Shown here piece by piece: positions 39,120 to 50,400 of a DNA stretch of 64,000 nucleotides (the first letter of the stretch is position 1; each line of letters starts with the position of its first letter). The notes under the pieces are model-generated. The model was not told the DNA's origin, searched no databases, and saw only the letters and a list, made by a program, of their open reading frames with translations. The translations under genes and the position numbers were made by a program. This DNA is from Linderina pennispora. Taxonomy: Eukaryota; Kickxellomycota; Kickxellomycetes; Kickxellales; Kickxellaceae. The stretch covers positions 1 to 64,000 of the forward strand of contig NW_024468276.1 of NCBI RefSeq assembly GCF_002104995.1. Reading direction: 5' to 3'.

Positions 39120-40548
39120 GGCGATGGGTCGTTGCGGTTGGAATAATTACAGTTGTACCAGTGAACAGGAGTAGAGAGTGCAGAAAACAGAGCAGCTGGG
39201 CGGAAGCAAAGCAGAAAGGGGGTTGGTTAGGGAACTGGTGCACGCTTTCGTTGTGTGCCTCCCCTGGCCGATTCAGTCCCTTTAAATAATTGCGGGCGGC
39301 TAATCACAAACGGCGCCCCGTGGGCAAACAGCAGCAGGCGCGCAGTGGCAGATGGGGAGGGGCGCATTGCAGGTTGACTTTTTTCTTGCCGAGGAACGGT
39401 GGGCAATTTGCCCATTGGCGCAACGCGGAGAATAAGGGCGCCAGTTTGGCCCGTGAACACTGGGCCGCGGGCCATAGAGCAGAGGCGGGCGGATCGCGCT
39501 GCCGCGACGGTTGCAGAATGGCCCATCAAAGCGCCTTCCTAAAGCGGCAGTCATGCACTGCCAATCCTGAGCCCCGCACTTCAAAGCGTCAGGCTGCCCA
39601 GCGGGCGCGCACTCAGCCCTTCGATGATGCAAAAGCGCTCGGCTGCCCCGTAATTTCCTGTCTGGCTTATCTCGCCAGCAGGATAGTGTGGTTTTTTTTA
39701 CTCCACATGGCTGGGACGCCAGATAATCGACTGGGCGCGTGAAATACGGCTGCAGCTGCTAGTCCGGGCGCGTCCATGCGCACCGTCCTTATCGCCGGTC
39801 AATTTCTCGACCAGAATAATATCCGCCGCGCTGTTGCAAGAAATCCACGATTGCTCTGGCGCACCAAGCCAGGCGCTGGCAGCAGCAGGCAATTCCCTCT
39901 CGCCCTCTGACGTCAGCAGTGGCAATCGTTTTTACATGGCATTTGCCCAGGAAGGACGCTTCACAGCGGGATGTGCAACGTATGCAGCGCTGGCAAGTCC
40001 TGCGACTGTACGCCTGTCGGACGCGCAAGCAGCATGCGAGCTTTTTATGGCAATCAGCCCACACCCCACCCACAAAAACCTACGCCAGCACCAGCTGGCT
40101 GGCACCGCACAGGGCTATACCATGAGAATTCCTTCTGTGTATCGGCAGGCGACCAGGGCGGGGCGCGCTGTAGAGCGGAATCAGGAGCACTCGTTTTTCT
40201 GGGTGCGGCACGCACAGGAGCATGCTTGTGCATAATCAATAGCCCGTTCGGACCCTCTCAGCAACAGTCATGCCAGGTTTCTGCCCAGGAGCAAGATGGA
40301 CGTCTTCTTCATTTTGGGGGAGCGAGCGAGGCCGGAGATAGGAGGCTTCAAGGCCGCCGAACAAGCTCCTGTAGAGGAAAAAAAAATCAGGTTCAACAAG
40401 AAATTCTGCCTCCATATTCATCCGGATCGCCCGGCTTATTTTATTATCAGGAAACTACGTGTAGACCATTCGGCAGCGAGCCCGCTTGATTTCATAGCCC
40501 CTCTGCCCCTAGCCAACCCTGCACTCTCTTCCCACTACATGACACGAC
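39120..40548. other. intergenic region between divergent genes
   Basis: GC-rich, presumably holding promoters for the P5B ATPase (-) and the OB-fold gene (+). ORFs of 60-170 codons occur on both strands but overlap one another and show no domain or signal peptide, as expected by chance at this GC content. Confidence 0.5.
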
Positions 40549-43500
40549 ATGGGGCCATCAGCCGTGGTAGATATTCGCCGCCTGGACGATGTGCGAAGGC
40601 AGCAGGCGCTGAGCAAGGATGGCTTTGTCGGCGGAGCGCTGTTGGGGAAGCTGCGCGTGGCTAGTCGGACAGAGCAGCTGGCCACTGAGCCATTCCACCT
40701 GCCCGCTGGATCCATCGTGCTGGTCGACTCCTGTGGAGCGCAGATCCGATGCTGCGCTGTGGATCCCCACCCATCATGGTTTGCTGACCACGTATATGTG
40801 CTGCTCACATGCTGGCGGTACATCCCGCCGCCTCGCCAGTTAAGCGGCAGAGAGCGCCTTGCCTGGGCATATATAGAGATCCTGGCTGACCCCGTACTGG
40901 TGCCATCGCAAATGGACATGTCCAAAAACAAGCAGCCGTACTCATGGTGGACCGCTCAGCAGGTCCCTGTGCCCGACACTACGGACCTGATCCAATCGGC
41001 AATTCGGGTATCGCCTCCTATCAGTGCAACCCGTGGGGCACATATATTGCAACAGGCACAGCGCAGTCCAAGTCCGGACCCAACGCACCACCACAGCCAT
41101 TCTGTATATGGGCGAGTTGATGCAATGGGGTCGCTGCTAGTCACCGCATCGGAGGACGTTGGGTTTTTTGTCTGCATCGCCGTCGAATCATCGGCCATGG
41201 GCCCAATTAGCAGCTTCTCAGTGCTACTGGTTGGTGCGCGATTTCTGGGCCTCTTTGCGTCACTGCGCGTCGGCGACTCGCTGTTTGTCGACCATCTGCG
41301 TGCCAGAGCGCCCTTCGCTGAAAGCGATCACTCGCAGGCAATCTTCATTACATCACTCGACTCCCAGGCATTCCGCATCGAGGAGTCTGTGGCTTTTGTT
41401 TGGAGCGACCAGCAGCCCCCGTCGCAGCGGTCGTCGCACTTTACGCAGTCCTCACAGAACATGCTGCTGGAGCAGATTGCCGATAGCTCGCAGAGGACAG
41501 ACACGTCGCAGGCACCGGGAAATTGGGCTTCGCGGCCTGAGCGCGTGCCAGCTGGACCGCCCTTAAACACATGGCGTGACCCCCACTTGTTTGTGAACCA
41601 GGGCAAGCTTGAGAGCTACGCTGGGGTCGTAACCAGGGTTGTCGACCTGGTGCTCGGCATCTACGTCATCGATGACTGCCATATGCTGATCCTCACATAC
41701 TGGCCGCTGCTGTCACCGCTGACGGTTCTGCGGACAGGGACAAGAATACTGGTGGAGAACTCGCATATCATTCTTTTGTCAAACTCGGCTGGCTACCAGT
41801 GGGAGTGGATCAAGCGAGCACTGCCTGCCGACACTGCCGAGCCCAGCAAGCAGCGGCTGCTGGTTTTTGGTGCCTGCGCACGGACGTCTGTGCGGGTCAC
41901 CGACTTTTCTGGCACCGGCAATTCTGCTGCCATGGCAACGGCCATTGACAGCGAGATGGCGTCTTTGCTGGCGAGAAACGCGCAAGGGCTAGTGCAGATG
42001 ATTGAGACGGCAGAGGCGTACTGGAAGCTCAGCAAAAAGTTCCCTCGCGGCATGGTGGCGGGCCACGATCCGCAGGCTGATGGCAAGCTGATACGCCGGG
42101 AGCTGCTCGATTCTGCCATGCGCTGGGCTGGCGTGCCCCCTGTCGCTGGAGCCCCTGCCATGTCGAGGAACCTGTACGCAGAATTCCTCGCCCACGACGC
42201 CAGCTGCCGAGCTGAGACGCCACGGTCGCACTTTCCTACCCGCATCGTTGTTCTGAGCGACGTCGTATCGCGCTTCATCGAGTGGAGCCGGGAGAACCTC
42301 TCGGGTCTGCCTCTTGCACCTGCAGCAAGCGACGAGGGCATGGCAGAGTTTAGTGTCAGCCACGTCAGCCCCGAGGATCTTCAACAAACGACCACGGCTC
42401 TGGTAGGCCGGCTCACCTTGGATACCCGCGGATCGCTGTACCTGGCAGACGCAACAGCGAGGATCCGGGTCCATCCGGACGCAAGCTGCATTGACGACAC
42501 TCACCGGGTGCTCTTCCCGGGCCAGGCACTGATCGGCCATGTCGCTGCATGGATGCACTGGCAATTCTCCGTCGAACGCGTCGCCAAGCATGGCGTCAAT
42601 CCCTTCGACCTCGTATATGCGGCCGCTTCTTCGCCAGTACTCCTTCACTTTGACACATCGTTTGGCCATGCGATCAGCAGTGATCCTCTGCTGAGCTCCG
42701 CCGAATGCCTCCTTGTAGTAGTGCATGCACGTGGCAATGCAGCGCCAGTAAACAGGACACGCCATGTGGATCCCGAAGGCGCAAAAGTCACAGAAGCAAC
42801 TGACAGCCAGTGGTCAATGGGATACACTGCAAAGGGCATTGCTGTTCCAGTCACCAAACAGGATGCGCAAACCGTGCTGGCATCTTTGGGCGGTGAAGTA
42901 GACGAGCCCTTTGATCTTGGCGATATCCCTGCCGCCAGCGTTCGGAGGTGCCTGCTCATGGTTGACTTCAAGCGCCAGTCTGTGCTGCTGGCCCCTGGCA
43001 GTGCCTACCTCGTCTGCATCAAAAGCGCAGCATCGCTGCAGTATGTGCGCAGCGGCGACAGCGGCCAGCACGAGCAGGTCTTGCTCATCACACTTGACTC
43101 TGCCGACTCGGCGATCCCAGTGCAGGCTGAGTTTAGGGCTAGCGGCAGTCCAGCGGACCTGCCGTGGCAAACAGTCAGCGTGGTGCCGTTCATTGTAGAC
43201 GTCTCGACACAGCCCGTACACCTGCCAGCCGTGCAGTGCAATGTCACCACCGATGCTGCAGCGGTCCTGAGCCTGATCAGTGGCCCCAAGGTGTACTCTG
43301 TAGCCGAAGTGCTGCAGGCCAAGGACGGGTGCTCGCCAAATAGCCTGATCACTGTACGCGGAACGGTGGTCGACCGCAGTGTGTCCGGCATTGTGTTCCT
43401 GGAGCCGCTTTTACCCGAGCCGAATATGGTGGCAGACAGCGCATCGCCTCGACCAGTCTCGGGCGTGTTCAGTAATCGCATTACGCTATGTGACGAGGAC

Positions 43501-44376
43501 AGTCCAGAGCAATCCATCCCTGTCTACCTCAAGCTTGCCAGCTTCTCGCACCCGCTTGCAGTGGTGCAAGGCGCTCGGTTTGTGGTCCACGACCTGATCG
43601 TCAGTGTGTCGCAAACGCGCAAAAGCATCTACCTGTCAGGCACGCTGTCAACGTTTGCCCAGGCGATCGTGCCACCGCTGCAGCAGGCAGACCTCTCGGG
43701 TACACCTTCATCAGGCGGCGAACGGCCATCCCAGAGCACCACACCAGCACGCCGGTGGTGCATTGGCGACCTGCACATGTCGTCTGCAGCAGACCGTGCA
43801 TACCCAGTAGAGCTGATCTGCCAGATCACCAAGATCGAGCATGTGGCTATCTCTGTCGCGTGCCGTAAATGCAAGCAGCGTGTTTGCGCAATGCGCTGCT
43901 CGTGCCCAAGCAAGCGACACCGGCTGTCGTCATCGGCATCTGGCCAGACGATCGCTTGCATCACCGAAGCGTGCTGCTGGGCCACGGACGGTAGCGGGAT
44001 TTCATGTCTGGTACTGAGCCGCAGGTGCGATGTTGCCCTCATGCTCGGCATGACTGACCAGGACTTCGACGGCATATGCTGCTCAGCTGCCCAATCGTGG
44101 AATGGCCAGCTCATGTGGAATCCGCAGTCAGACCACTCGCCAATTACTGCAGCTGCCAGTCGCGCAGTGGCAAGCAGTAGGCGCTTGCGTGTTGTTGGCT
44201 GGGCAGAGGCAGCAGCAGACGGCCCGCAGGCAATCAGACAGCAGCCGCTGCGGCTCAACCGCCAGAATGTGCTCGTGAACCAGCGAACCCCGCCCCGAAT
44301 TTCTGTGCGCTCTGTGTCCAACATCAACACTCTGGACATGTGCAGCAGGCTACTCAAGGATCTGTATAGCTCTTAG
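40549..44376 (+). CDS. CTC1: CTC1-like multi-OB-fold protein (1275 residues)
   Basis: Likely large subunit of the CST telomere-replication complex, which binds single-stranded DNA with Stn1 and Ten1 and helps polymerase alpha fill in the lagging strand (family knowledge). Several segments read as OB-fold beta-barrels: VGRLTLDTRGSLYLADAT near residue 620, VRGTVVDRSVSGIVFLEP near 935 and a C-terminal OB. The C-terminal OB contains a zinc-ribbon-like cluster, C-x2-C-x4-C-x3-C, near residues 1107-1120 with further Cys downstream. A zinc ribbon inside a late OB-fold is also known in CTC1 and RPA70. Its length fits CTC1 (about 1200). RPA1 is half this size and is less likely. The ORF has no visible intron and converges on the nucleoporin gene 67 bases away. 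Identification rests on architecture, not close identity. Confidence 0.5.
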   Translation: MGPSAVVDIRRLDDVRRQQALSKDGFVGGALLGKLRVASRTEQLATEPFHLPAGSIVLVDSCGAQIRCCAVDPHPSWFADHVYVLLTCWRYIPPPRQLSGRERLAWAYIEILADPVLVPSQMDMSKNKQPYSWWTAQQVPVPDTTDLIQSAIRVSPPISATRGAHILQQAQRSPSPDPTHHHSHSVYGRVDAMGSLLVTASEDVGFFVCIAVESSAMGPISSFSVLLVGARFLGLFASLRVGDSLFVDHLRARAPFAESDHSQAIFITSLDSQAFRIEESVAFVWSDQQPPSQRSSHFTQSSQNMLLEQIADSSQRTDTSQAPGNWASRPERVPAGPPLNTWRDPHLFVNQGKLESYAGVVTRVVDLVLGIYVIDDCHMLILTYWPLLSPLTVLRTGTRILVENSHIILLSNSAGYQWEWIKRALPADTAEPSKQRLLVFGACARTSVRVTDFSGTGNSAAMATAIDSEMASLLARNAQGLVQMIETAEAYWKLSKKFPRGMVAGHDPQADGKLIRRELLDSAMRWAGVPPVAGAPAMSRNLYAEFLAHDASCRAETPRSHFPTRIVVLSDVVSRFIEWSRENLSGLPLAPAASDEGMAEFSVSHVSPEDLQQTTTALVGRLTLDTRGSLYLADATARIRVHPDASCIDDTHRVLFPGQALIGHVAAWMHWQFSVERVAKHGVNPFDLVYAAASSPVLLHFDTSFGHAISSDPLLSSAECLLVVVHARGNAAPVNRTRHVDPEGAKVTEATDSQWSMGYTAKGIAVPVTKQDAQTVLASLGGEVDEPFDLGDIPAASVRRCLLMVDFKRQSVLLAPGSAYLVCIKSAASLQYVRSGDSGQHEQVLLITLDSADSAIPVQAEFRASGSPADLPWQTVSVVPFIVDVSTQPVHLPAVQCNVTTDAAAVLSLISGPKVYSVAEVLQAKDGCSPNSLITVRGTVVDRSVSGIVFLEPLLPEPNMVADSASPRPVSGVFSNRITLCDEDSPEQSIPVYLKLASFSHPLAVVQGARFVVHDLIVSVSQTRKSIYLSGTLSTFAQAIVPPLQQADLSGTPSSGGERPSQSTTPARRWCIGDLHMSSAADRAYPVELICQITKIEHVAISVACRKCKQRVCAMRCSCPSKRHRLSSSASGQTIACITEACCWATDGSGISCLVLSRRCDVALMLGMTDQDFDGICCSAAQSWNGQLMWNPQSDHSPITAAASRAVASSRRLRVVGWAEAAADGPQAIRQQPLRLNRQNVLVNQRTPPRISVRSVSNINTLDMCSRLLKDLYSS

Positions 44377-44443
44377 GACCGTCAATTTTACGAACAAAAT
44401 GCAGATATATTGATAACCAAGCAAGTACAAGCAGCGACCCTCC

Positions 44444-47400
44444 TCAGTCAGACTCGTCGCCGAGCTCTGCCTCTGAGTTGTCCTCGTAGTCACTCCCATC
44501 GATCATCCTGCGCACTGGATCGTCCATGCCGTTGCCTGACTTGGCTGGCTTTTGCGTGTTCTTGCTCGTCGTCCTCGGAAACGCAACATTGGGCGACACA
44601 GCTGCAGGGTTCGGGCCACCCAAAGCCTGGTCTGACGATGCTTCCTTGTACTTGTCGAACGGATTGATCGAGGCGTCAGACACAGCTCCAAATCCAGACG
44701 ACTTGCTGCCGAATGTCCCCATCGCTGCACCAGCAGTAGGCGACACAATGCGCTTCACTTGAGTCATTGATGCCACGCCAAACGCTGGCTTGCCGAGTTT
44801 CGAGCCAAACTCTGGCATGCGTGTCGTCCCGGCTGTGCTCGAGAATGCGTTGGGCAGTCCGGACGTGCTGGTGTCCGTTGGAGCAACGACATACTTGGGG
44901 CTTCCTCCAAAGCTGCCCATGTTCCCAAATGCACCCTTTTTGAACACACCCGACGAAGTACTAGGCGCCGCCGCCGAAGGCTTCTGGCCAAACGCTGATG
45001 GCTGGCTGAAGAGAGACGACTGTTTGAAAAGAGACGATGCGCCAGGAGCTGGTGATGGAGACATGCCAGGCGGAGGCGTCTCGGCAGCAATATTCGGCAC
45101 GTCGTCGTCGTCGCTTTCCCCGACTTCTTCGGTATCTGCATCAGACACCATATTTGCCGCTGCATCATCAAGGCTCGACGAAATGGCATCCATACCAAAC
45201 AGCGCTGCTGGTGCCGACTCTGCCCTGAGATCGGCCTGGGATATGCGGCCAGTGCCATCAAAGCTGTCTGGGTGTGACAAGAATTCGAAATCATCCGACG
45301 GCTGCGATTCATCGACATCAGCTTCTGTAGCAATGTGGCTCATAGGCTGTTCCGCAGCATCATTTTCGACGGATGCCGCATCCAGTACATTTGCAGACCC
45401 ACTCTCAACGATGCCCTCCACAGCATCACTACCCACCTGCTGGCGTGCGTGCTCCGGTGCCTCCAGCACAGACGACGAACAGATAAGTGCAGGAACTGCG
45501 GCAGCAACAATATCCTCGACGGAGGCACCACGAACTAGCTGACCGACATCCACGCGCCCCAGCTCTGACAGCTCATTAGTCTGCTCTGCGCTGCTTTCGC
45601 CAGAAGCATCAGCAGTTTCCTCAACCTGGCTCTCTGCCTGCTGGCTGACATGGATAAAATCGTCCGATTCATTATCTGACGCAGTCGAATCAGTGCCCTC
45701 TGTGCCCTCTGTGTCCTCCTTGGCCTCCTTGGCCTCCTTGGCCTCCTTGGCCTCCTTGGCCTCCTTGGCCTCCTTGGCCTCCTTGGCCTCCTTGGCCCCA
45801 GACTCCGTCTTGGATTCCGCGACGTCGGCCAGCTGTGTAGCGTCCTCGCTAGTGGCCACATCTGCAGACGGCTTCTGGGCGCCATTAGCGGCATCGTCCC
45901 TCTTGATGGTCACATCGACTCCAGTGCAAATAGTATCGTTGGCGCCAGGCTGACCAGCAACCTCAGCAACTGCCTGCTCGAATACAGCAGCAGCATCGTC
46001 CTCACTGCCCACATCAGCAGCAGAGCGAAGTGCCGATCCAACTACGTCCTCAACCAAAGCACCTGCAGTAGCATCAACGGCTCGAGCCTCTTCAGGAACA
46101 ACCTGATCCAAACAGCTGTCCTCGGCAACCTTCTGTTGCTCAGCTGCTAGCGACTCGTTGGGAGTGCTGATCTTGTCGTAGTCAGCGTTTAGCTGAACAT
46201 TGGCAGATTCAGAAATCTCCAATGCAGGCTCGCCTTTGCCTGCTGGCAGCGCCAACTCTACAATATCCTCAACCTTCGCCTTCTCAACAATTGGCAAAGT
46301 AGCAGGCGTGTCGCTGTGCTTGTCTTGCGCATCGCTGCCAACTGTCAATGCCGATTTGGCAATATCCTCGACCCTTGCGCTCTCAACAGTAATCGCAGCC
46401 GATGGTACCTCCACTCTGTCGAGTCCAGCCTGTGCAACCTTTCCCTGGCTGATCCGGTCGTAATCAGTGTCCAACGGCGCAGCTTCAGCCAGCGCTGGAG
46501 ACATTTGCACATCCTTGGTAGGTGCCGGCCATGAAGCAGAGTCCTGCTTAGACTCCTCGCCATCCGATTCCGCTGGTTCGTCAGTGATGTCCTCAGCCTG
46601 GCTCTCTGTCTGCTGACTAACATGGGCAAAATCGTCCGATCCACTTTCCGAATCCTGGCTTTCCTTTTCTTGATCCACTTCACCACCCACCTCAAGCACG
46701 TCCGCATCAGCATCAGCCGTCTTGCCTTCATCCGGTGCACCAACATCCTTCGAATCCTCCTCGATAGTAGGCTTCTCTGCACTGGGCGGCACGAATCCAC
46801 GGAACAGTGGTGTGGAGATACCAGCACCACTTGACCCAGGTACACCCGCATCAGCATCAGCCGTCTTGCTTTCATGCGGTGCTGCAGTGTCCTTCGAACT
46901 CTTATCTGCAGCAGCCTTCTCTGCACCAGGCGGCACAAATCCACGGAACAGTGGCATGGAGATACCAGCACCACTTGACCCAGGAACGCCTACACCGGTA
47001 CCAGTGGCCATGCCTGCCAGCGAGGTTACATCCTGCCCAGCGGCAGGTTTCTCAGCCCCAGGCGGCACGAATCCAGGGAACGATCTCTTGAACCCGCCAG
47101 TATCACTGAGTGTGGCCTGAAACACCGATGTGTTGCTGGTCCCAAATTGCAATCCACCAGTAGGTTTAAAGCTGCCAAATGAGGGCATAGCTGGTGTGCC
47201 AGCCTTCGTCGCCTCATCGGTAACCGCTCCAGGCTTTGGCGCTTCGCAGACGATGCACTTGGATGCAGAGTTAGGGCTGAGCAGGTCGCATGTCGAACAC
47301 TTCCACTTGCCATCCTCGACCGCCGCCACCTTGAAACCACTGGCTGACAGAGGTGTAAAAGCCCTCTCCGTTGCATCTGCAGCATCCGCCTTTACCGCAG

Positions 47401-50400
47401 GCTTGGGTTCTTCGGATTTGGCCTCGCTCGTCGCTGAGGGCTTTGGTGCATTGCAGCGACTGCATTTGCTCCAAGGGCCAGTGTTCGACATGCTGCACTT
47501 CTCGCACTGCCAAACGGTGCCTGCTGGGAGATTGGGCACAGGGCTGCTGAACGCTACCGTCTTGGAAGCCACAGCCGGTGCTGATGCAGAAACTGGCAGC
47601 ATGAACCGCTTCTCAGCGCCAGCCATGAAGCCCTTGGGTGAAGGCACGGCCGGTGCAGCGGTGTCCTTTGCCGAGTCTCCATCTACAGGCTCCTTGCCAC
47701 CATCGCTCTCGGCTGTCTTTTTCTGCCTTCCCTCTTGCTCCTCCCCAGACTCGGATTCTGCGCTCTGCTCCCCATCCGACTCCTCCTCAGTCTCTGTCTC
47801 AGACTCCCCCTCAGTCTCTGTCTCCCACTCCGTACTTGGCTTTTCCTCTTCGTCATCTTCGTAGTCGGAAACCGGTTCGACCTGCGGCCACTGGGCACCA
47901 TCTGCCTCAGCCTCTTCTACTGCCTGCTCAGAATCGGAAGCCTCCTCGTAGTCAGATTCCAGACCGGCACCCACCGTTTCCCCACCATCAGGATTCAGCC
48001 TTCCAAAAGCCTCGACATACCGCTCCATGTTTGGCATGAGCAGCGGCTCTGGTACTATGCTCTCCTCGCCGTCCATTGCCAGATACCGTGCACTCTTTGG
48101 CGTCTTTGCGATCAGGACGACTGCTGCGCTACGCGCGTTACCAGTCAGGGCCTCACTCACCAAGGCACGACGGCGTCGAGCCTGGATAAACGCTGTTGCT
48201 GCAGATGGCTTCGACACCTTGTTGCTGGCGTCTCCAGTAGCCATCAGCTCGAGATTTGCTATCTCGCTATCGGGAACCAACGACTGGCGGCGAGTGGGCT
48301 TAACCGAGCGACGCGTCAGTGTGCGCACTCGCGTGTGCAGATAGTGCGGATTCTGCGTCGGACTTCTGATCGGCGTACGCAGCGGGTCGGCAGACTCGCC
48401 TTCATCAGCAGCAGCAAATGGCAGCGTGTGTGGCGACCAGGGCTGGCCGTCGGTAGCAGCCCGCAGCGGGGCTCCCGTATCAGCCTGCGCGCGAGTCGCG
48501 ATCACCTGGTCCAGAGTTTCACGCGCCATGCGCGAGCTCCTCTGGGCCTCCTCGGCCGACAGCTCACTCACCTTCATTTCGTTGAGCTCCATGGCAATCC
48601 TATCGAGCGCATCCTTGTTCGTGGCCAGCGACTTGTCGATGCTCTTCATCTTTCGATCGATCGATTCGGGCGATGGGCCAAGCAGGCTGCTACCAAGCAA
48701 GCCATCAGAGTACTGGCGATTGGCCTCCACAGCCTCAACCAGCTCCCTAGCGCGCTCCGAGCTGTCCTTGATGGCAGTGAGGTTCTTTTGGAGGCGCCTA
48801 TGGATTTCGCGCTGCAGCGGGTTCATTCCGCCATCGACAGTCGCATTGGGCGCTGCACGCATCGAATTGGCAGACTCCAGAATGCGCTTGATCTCACTGC
48901 CGCGGGTGTCGATTCGAGACACATCTGCCTGCTCGTCTCGTATCCCCTTGTAGCTGCTCTCCAGGTCTTCGCGCGACTGCAACAGAGCACCAGCCAGCAC
49001 ATCAGCAAAGCTGTTCCAGGCCCCGGTATCCCCGATGCTCAAAGACTCGAGGCGCACCGTAGCTGACGCCAGCTTGGTCACCGACTCGTCGATCTCGATC
49101 GGCGGCAGAGTGGCTGCATGGACTCCCTTGATCGTCTGGCGGGACCGCCGCACCGACTTCTTGAACTGCTTCAGCTCGCTGTCAAACTTGTTCAGGGTCA
49201 AAACAAACTGGTTTCTGACCAGCTGGCTGGACATACGCCTGAGGTCCTGACGCAGCTCACCGCGGCGCCTCCTCTCGGCACGGCACTCATCCGCCTCGTG
49301 ACGCTTCTGCTCCTGGATTAGGCGGTGCTCCTCGCGCTCCTTGGCCCGCTGTTCCTTCTCGGCGCGCTTCTGCTCCTCAGCAGCCAGTCTCTCCACCTCG
49401 GCTTGCTTTGCGCGGCGCTCCTTGTCAATCCGCTTCTGCTCGGCCTCTGCAAGCTTCTTCGCCTCTGCAATCTCCTCGGCAGTGGGCGGCTTGGGCGCAT
49501 CGGTCTTCTTCGACGGGATAGGAGCAAAGGAGACGTGCTTCTCGATCGCCTCAGGCGACTTCTTAATCACAAAGGGACTGGCAACATCGCCCTTGCCTTG
49601 CTTGGGGGATTTGAACAAGCTGGGCTTCAATAGGTTGGCAGTCGAGAACATCGGCATTGAGGTCACGGGCTTGGTTTCAGCTACCGTTGTGTCCGCAGGT
49701 TTCGACTCACCAACCTTGCGCGACTGCGCAAACACCGATCCCTTTACTACCCCAGCACCAGTCGCACTGCCAAAGGCAACGCTGGCCGGTATATTGGCAC
49801 CAGCCTTTGAGCTAGTGGTCGATGCAGGCTCAGGCTTCTTGGCAGGCGCCACTACAACTGGTTCCCCCCAGAACGACTGCTTCTTGGCCATGCCCGAGCC
49901 GAACTTTGACGGTGGCTGGTCAAAAAGTGACGGGCCGCTGGCTGGCTGGTCAAATATGCTGCCGGATGACCCTGAATTTTTCTCTGCCAGTGCTGCAAAC
50001 GACGTCGCACCAGCGGCCCCTGCCGATGCCCCCACCACCTGACCGAACGTGCGCTGCCCACTGATACCAAACGTCGTAGGCGCGTTAGAGTTTGACGCCA
50101 CCTTTGTTGCCATCCCAAACGCTGAAGCACCCGCTGGCCCAAACGACGGCTTAAACTCCTTGGGCGTGCCAAATCCTTGCGTCCCACCCAAGCCGCTGCT
50201 GGGCTTTGGAGCAAGAATCGACGAGAAAGTACCGCCAAATGCCTTGGACTTGACGAATCCAGATATCAGTGATGACTCCTCTTTCTCCGCAGCCGGTGCC
50301 TGAGTTTTGGCAGAAGTGGCCGGCAATGCTGCGGCTCCAGGCAGTGGCTGCACCTGCTTGACCATGCCCGTGCACTGCTGGCCGCGCTCAATCTCGACCG

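Noticed and set aside
39290-39742. 150-codon ORF upstream of the P5B ATPase
   Set aside because: Overlaps several other ORFs on both strands in GC-rich DNA. No domain, signal peptide or promoter.
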